From positions 372,001 to 436,000 of the forward strand of contig NZ_SAWZ01000001.1 of NCBI RefSeq assembly GCF_004122095.1: a stretch of 64,000 nucleotides of DNA, read 5' to 3'. Shown one piece after another: positions 61,195-64,000 of the stretch. This DNA comes from Pseudoxanthomonas composti. Lineage in GTDB: Bacteria; Pseudomonadota; Gammaproteobacteria; Xanthomonadales; Xanthomonadaceae. Position numbers and translations under genes: made by a program. Position 1 is the stretch's first letter, and each line of letters begins with the position of its first letter. The notes under the pieces are model-generated. The model worked only from the letters and a program-made list of their open reading frames with translations, made no database searches and had not been told where the DNA came from.

Positions 61195-63784
61195 CGAGGA
61201 CCTCTTCCTTCGGCAGGTCGCGCTGGTTGTAGGTGCTGGCCATGCTGTAGCCGTAGGCGCCGGCGTCGGAAATCAGCATGACATCGCCCGGTGCGGTGGT
61301 GGCGGGCAGCTTGCGGCGGCGGCCGAAGACATCGGAGGACTCGCAGATCGGGCCGACCACGTCGAAGCTGGCGGTGTCCTGCTCTTCCAGGCGACTCAGG
61401 TTGGCGATGTCGTGCCAGGCGTCGTACAGCGCCGGGCGGATCAGGGCGTTCATGCCCGCATCCAGGCCGACGCGACGGATGCCGTCCTTCTCGATCACCT
61501 GGGTGGCCGCGGCCAGCAAGACGCCGGCCTCGGCCACCAGATAGCGGCCGGGCTCGATGGCCAGGCGGAAAGCCGGGTGCACGGCCTTGACCTCTTCCAG
61601 GCCCTTGGCCCACGCGTCCAGGTCGAAGGGCTCGTCGTCGGCGTGGTACGGGATCGGCAGGCCGCCGCCGATGTCGATGATCTCGATGGTGCCGATGCGG
61701 CGCGCGAAGCCGGCCAGCTCATCGCACATCAGGCGCCAGTGGCCCTCGGCCTCCACGCCGCTGCCGAGGTGCGCATGCAGGCCGGTGAGGGTGATGTCCA
61801 GGGCGCGCGCGGCGGCGACGAACTCATCCACGCGCGCGGCCGACAGCCCGAACTTGGAGGCCTTGCCGCCGGTGTTGACCTTCTCGTGGTGGCCATCGCC
61901 ATGGCCCAGGTCCACGCGCAGCCACAGCGTGCGGCCGCGGAACACCTCCGGCCAGCGCTGCAGCGCTTCGACATTGTCCAGGGTCACGGTCACGCCCAGG
62001 CCGAAGGCGGCCTCGTACTCGGCGCGCGGTGCGAAGCTGGGGGTGAACAGCACGCGCCGCGGGGACAGCTCCGGCACCGCTTCGAACACGCGTTGCAGCT
62101 CGCCGTAGGACACGCACTCCAGGCCGAAGCCCTCCTCCACCAGCGTGCGCAGCAGCATCGGATGCGAGTTGGCCTTGATCGCGTAGTAGCGCTGGTCGAT
62201 GGGGGCGATCGCCGCCAGTGCACGGGCGCGCTCGCGCACGGTGGGCAGGTGGTAGACGTAGCGCGGCGTGCCCGCCTGGGCCAGCTCCAGCAGTCGGCTG
62301 CGCTGGACCTGCCACCACGGCGTGGCGCGCGGACGCACCGCGCCGTTGATCTCACGCCAGCGCGGACCGAACACGGTGTCGTCCTCCACCGGCATCGCCC
62401 CGCTGTCGATCAGCTCGCCGTGCAGGATCGGCAGCAGGCCATCGGCGTCGGCCTCGTCGATCACGAAGGTCAGGTTCAGGTCGTTGGACGACTGGCTAAT
62501 CATGTGCACGCGCTCCTTGCCGAAGGTGGCCCACACGTCCGAGAGCTTGTGCAGCAGCGAGCGCATGCCGCGGCCGACCAGGGTGATGGCCGCGCAGGGC
62601 GCGATCACCTTGACCCGGCAGATCTCCGACAGGTCGGCCGACAGGGCGGCCAGCACATCGGTGTTGACCAGGTTTTCGGACGGGTCCAGCGACACGGTGA
62701 CGTTGGTCTCGGCCGAGCCGATCAGGTCCACCGACAGCCCGTGCTTCTTGAACAGCGCGAACACGTCGGCCAGGAAGCCGACCTGCTGCCACATGCCGAT
62801 GCCTTCCATCGACACCAGCACGATGCCGTTGCGGCGGCTGATGGCCTTCACCCCCGGCACCGGCTCGACGCTGCCGTCGATGCTGGTGCCCGGCAGCTCG
62901 GGACGCTCGGTGTCCAGGATCGCCATCGGCACGCTGGCATCGCGGCAGGGCTTGATCGAGCGCGGGTGCAGCACCTTGGCGCCGGTGGTGGCGATTTCCT
63001 GCGCCTCGAAATAGTCCAGGCGGGTGAGCAGACGCGCATCGGGCACCTCGCGCGGGTTGGCGCTGAACATGCCGGGCACGTCGGTCCAGATCTCCACGCG
63101 GCGGGCCTTGAGCAGCGCGCCGAAGTACGCGGCCGAGGTGTCCGAGCCGCCGCGGCCGAGGATGGCCGTGCCGCCGTCGGCGTGGCGGGCGATGAAGCCC
63201 TGGCTGATCAGCACGCGCGTGGGCTGCTGCGAAAACGCAGCGCGCAGTTCCTCGCTGCCTTGCGCATCGCAGGACACCGACAGGCGCTGCGACCACGCGC
63301 TCTGGTTGGGGATGGCCAGGGCGCTGAGCCACTGGCGCGCATCGCACCAGCCGATCTCCAGCCCCTGCCCGGCCAGGTAGGCCGCACCGATGGTAGAGGA
63401 AAGCAGCTCGCCCTGCCCCAGCACCTCGGCCTGCCAGTCCAGCGCGCGGCTGCCCGCGCGCGGATCGCTGCCCAGCGCGCGCAGCGCCGCCAGGCGCTCG
63501 CCCAGGACCGCCTCGGCATCCAGCTCCAGCTCCGCCAGGAACTCGCGGTGGCGCGCCTCCAGCGCGGCGATGCGCTGGGCGCTGTCGGCCGCGCCGTCGG
63601 CGATGGCGGTCAGCTCGTTGGTCACGCCCGACAGCGCCGACACCACGATCACCACGCGGGCCTGGTGTTCCTCGGCACGTTTTTTCGCCAGCTTCCCAAT
63701 CGTGTCCCAGCGATGACGACGCGACACCGAGGTGCCGCCGAACTTGAGGACGATCCAGCGATCGTGGGGATGGGAAGCTGACAT
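61187..63784 (-). CDS. lysAC: Bifunctional aspartate kinase/diaminopimelate decarboxylase fusion
   Basis: The 865-residue protein has an N-terminal aspartokinase (KFGGTSV at 14-20, GFIARHADGGTAILGRGGSDTSAAYF), ACT-like segments around 300-450 (VSMEGIGMWQQVGFLADVF, SSNDLNLTFVIDE) and a C-terminal PLP decarboxylase. In the latter Lys537 in YYAIKANSHP binds the cofactor and HLGSGVE and GGGLPIPY lie in the glycine-rich loop. It holds the first and the last step of lysine synthesis in one chain, as known in Xanthomonadaceae. It heads the operon with murL and murD2. Confidence 0.97.
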   Translation of the reverse strand: MSASHPHDRWIVLKFGGTSVSRRHRWDTIGKLAKKRAEEHQARVVIVVSALSGVTNELTAIADGAADSAQRIAALEARHREFLAELELDAEAVLGERLAALRALGSDPRAGSRALDWQAEVLGQGELLSSTIGAAYLAGQGLEIGWCDARQWLSALAIPNQSAWSQRLSVSCDAQGSEELRAAFSQQPTRVLISQGFIARHADGGTAILGRGGSDTSAAYFGALLKARRVEIWTDVPGMFSANPREVPDARLLTRLDYFEAQEIATTGAKVLHPRSIKPCRDASVPMAILDTERPELPGTSIDGSVEPVPGVKAISRRNGIVLVSMEGIGMWQQVGFLADVFALFKKHGLSVDLIGSAETNVTVSLDPSENLVNTDVLAALSADLSEICRVKVIAPCAAITLVGRGMRSLLHKLSDVWATFGKERVHMISQSSNDLNLTFVIDEADADGLLPILHGELIDSGAMPVEDDTVFGPRWREINGAVRPRATPWWQVQRSRLLELAQAGTPRYVYHLPTVRERARALAAIAPIDQRYYAIKANSHPMLLRTLVEEGFGLECVSYGELQRVFEAVPELSPRRVLFTPSFAPRAEYEAAFGLGVTVTLDNVEALQRWPEVFRGRTLWLRVDLGHGDGHHEKVNTGGKASKFGLSAARVDEFVAAARALDITLTGLHAHLGSGVEAEGHWRLMCDELAGFARRIGTIEIIDIGGGLPIPYHADDEPFDLDAWAKGLEEVKAVHPAFRLAIEPGRYLVAEAGVLLAAATQVIEKDGIRRVGLDAGMNALIRPALYDAWHDIANLSRLEEQDTASFDVVGPICESSDVFGRRRKLPATTAPGDVMLISDAGAYGYSMASTYNQRDLPKEEVLDV

Positions 63785-63860
63785 TTTGAGTGGGGTTTAC
63801 GATGTGGGGAAAAAGCCCGAAAGCCCGGGCGGAACCGCCGATTCTAAAGGAACACGCCCC

Positions 63861-63881
63861 ATGGCACCGCCCCGCGCATGA
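63861..63881 (+). other. Six-codon leader frame (MAPPRA) overlapping the PhzF start
   Basis: AAGGA (63847-63851) lies nine bases before the ATG at 63861, which opens six codons ending in TGA at 63879-63881. The TGA overlaps the ATG of the PhzF-family gene (ATGA). The PhzF start itself has no ribosome site (CGCCCCGCGC before it), so its translation may depend on ribosomes ending the leader frame. Confidence 0.45.
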
Positions 63882-64000
63882 GCACCTACCGCTATCTGCA
63901 ACTGGATGTCTTCGCCCAGACCCGCGGGGCGGGCAACGCGCTGGGCGTCATCCTGGACGCCAGCGACCTGCACGGGCAGGACATGCAGGACATCGCAGCC
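63878..64000 (+). CDS. PhzF family isomerase/epimerase, N-terminal part only
   Basis: The first 41 residues are seen: MSTYRYLQLDVFAQTRGAGN, then ALGVILDASDLHGQDMQDIAA. The pattern YxQLDVF...GNxLxVxLDAxxL matches PhzF-family proteins, which isomerise or epimerise small molecules and need not make phenazines. The gene continues beyond the window. It is divergent from lysAC across 93 bp. Confidence 0.85.
   Translation, partial: MSTYRYLQLDVFAQTRGAGNALGVILDASDLHGQDMQDIAA

Overview
This is a GC-rich gammaproteobacterial chromosome segment, almost certainly from the Xanthomonadaceae (Lysobacteraceae); a Pseudoxanthomonas-, Stenotrophomonas- or Luteimonas-like genus fits, but I cannot fix the genus. 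The indicators are the fused aspartokinase/diaminopimelate decarboxylase gene, the MurL/MurD2 route for D-glutamate in peptidoglycan, an Oar-type TonB-dependent receptor, two different oligopeptide transporters flanked by S9 peptidases, and a GH92 mannosidase. I see no rRNA, tRNA, insertion sequence, prophage or CRISPR array.

Left part (1-13 kb): a minus-strand type IV pilus minor-pilin operon (fimT-pilV-pilW-pilX-pilY1, pilY1 cut by the window edge) is divergent from an AlgZ/LytS-type sensor kinase that has no response regulator gene beside it. Then come ppnN, a large TonB-dependent receptor with a 500-bp upstream region, and a marC-SDR-grxD operon divergent from sodB. From 13 to 23 kb lie purE-purK, a Trm112-like protein, nadC, a DUF3301 protein, the petABC cytochrome bc1 operon followed by sspA-sspB, a lytic transglycosylase, and a WYL regulator divergent from a glutathione transferase.

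Middle part (23-47.5 kb): miaB-phoH-ybeY-(secreted protein)-corC-DUF4105/Lnb is the classical ybe cluster, with the Lnb-domain protein in the slot that lnt occupies in E. coli. A CorA-type transporter and cstA-ybdD follow. From 34 to 47.5 kb the genes form a peptide and amino-acid use island: DUF819 transporter, S9 peptidase, OPT transporter, POT transporter, a second S9 peptidase, and the lrp/dadA/alr (dadRAX-like) unit. Two copies of a 110-bp element (29971-30080 and 38106-38215, opposite strands, each co-directional with its flanking genes) can be aligned without gaps and differ in a way that keeps base pairing throughout. This is the strongest candidate here for an uncharacterised structured RNA.

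Right part (47.5-64 kb): an XRE/MmyB regulator is divergent from an extended SDR, followed by aldose epimerase, a secreted family VIII-type serine hydrolase, and a GH43-like/GH92 glycosidase pair with a GntR-like palindrome upstream. Then ssb and a polyprenyl synthase diverge. A small HhH protein is followed by a 124-bp tandem repeat array. The minus-strand lysAC-murL-murD2 operon makes two peptidoglycan precursors (the DAP/lysine branch and D-Glu). A PhzF-family gene, cut by the right edge, is preceded by a six-codon leader frame.
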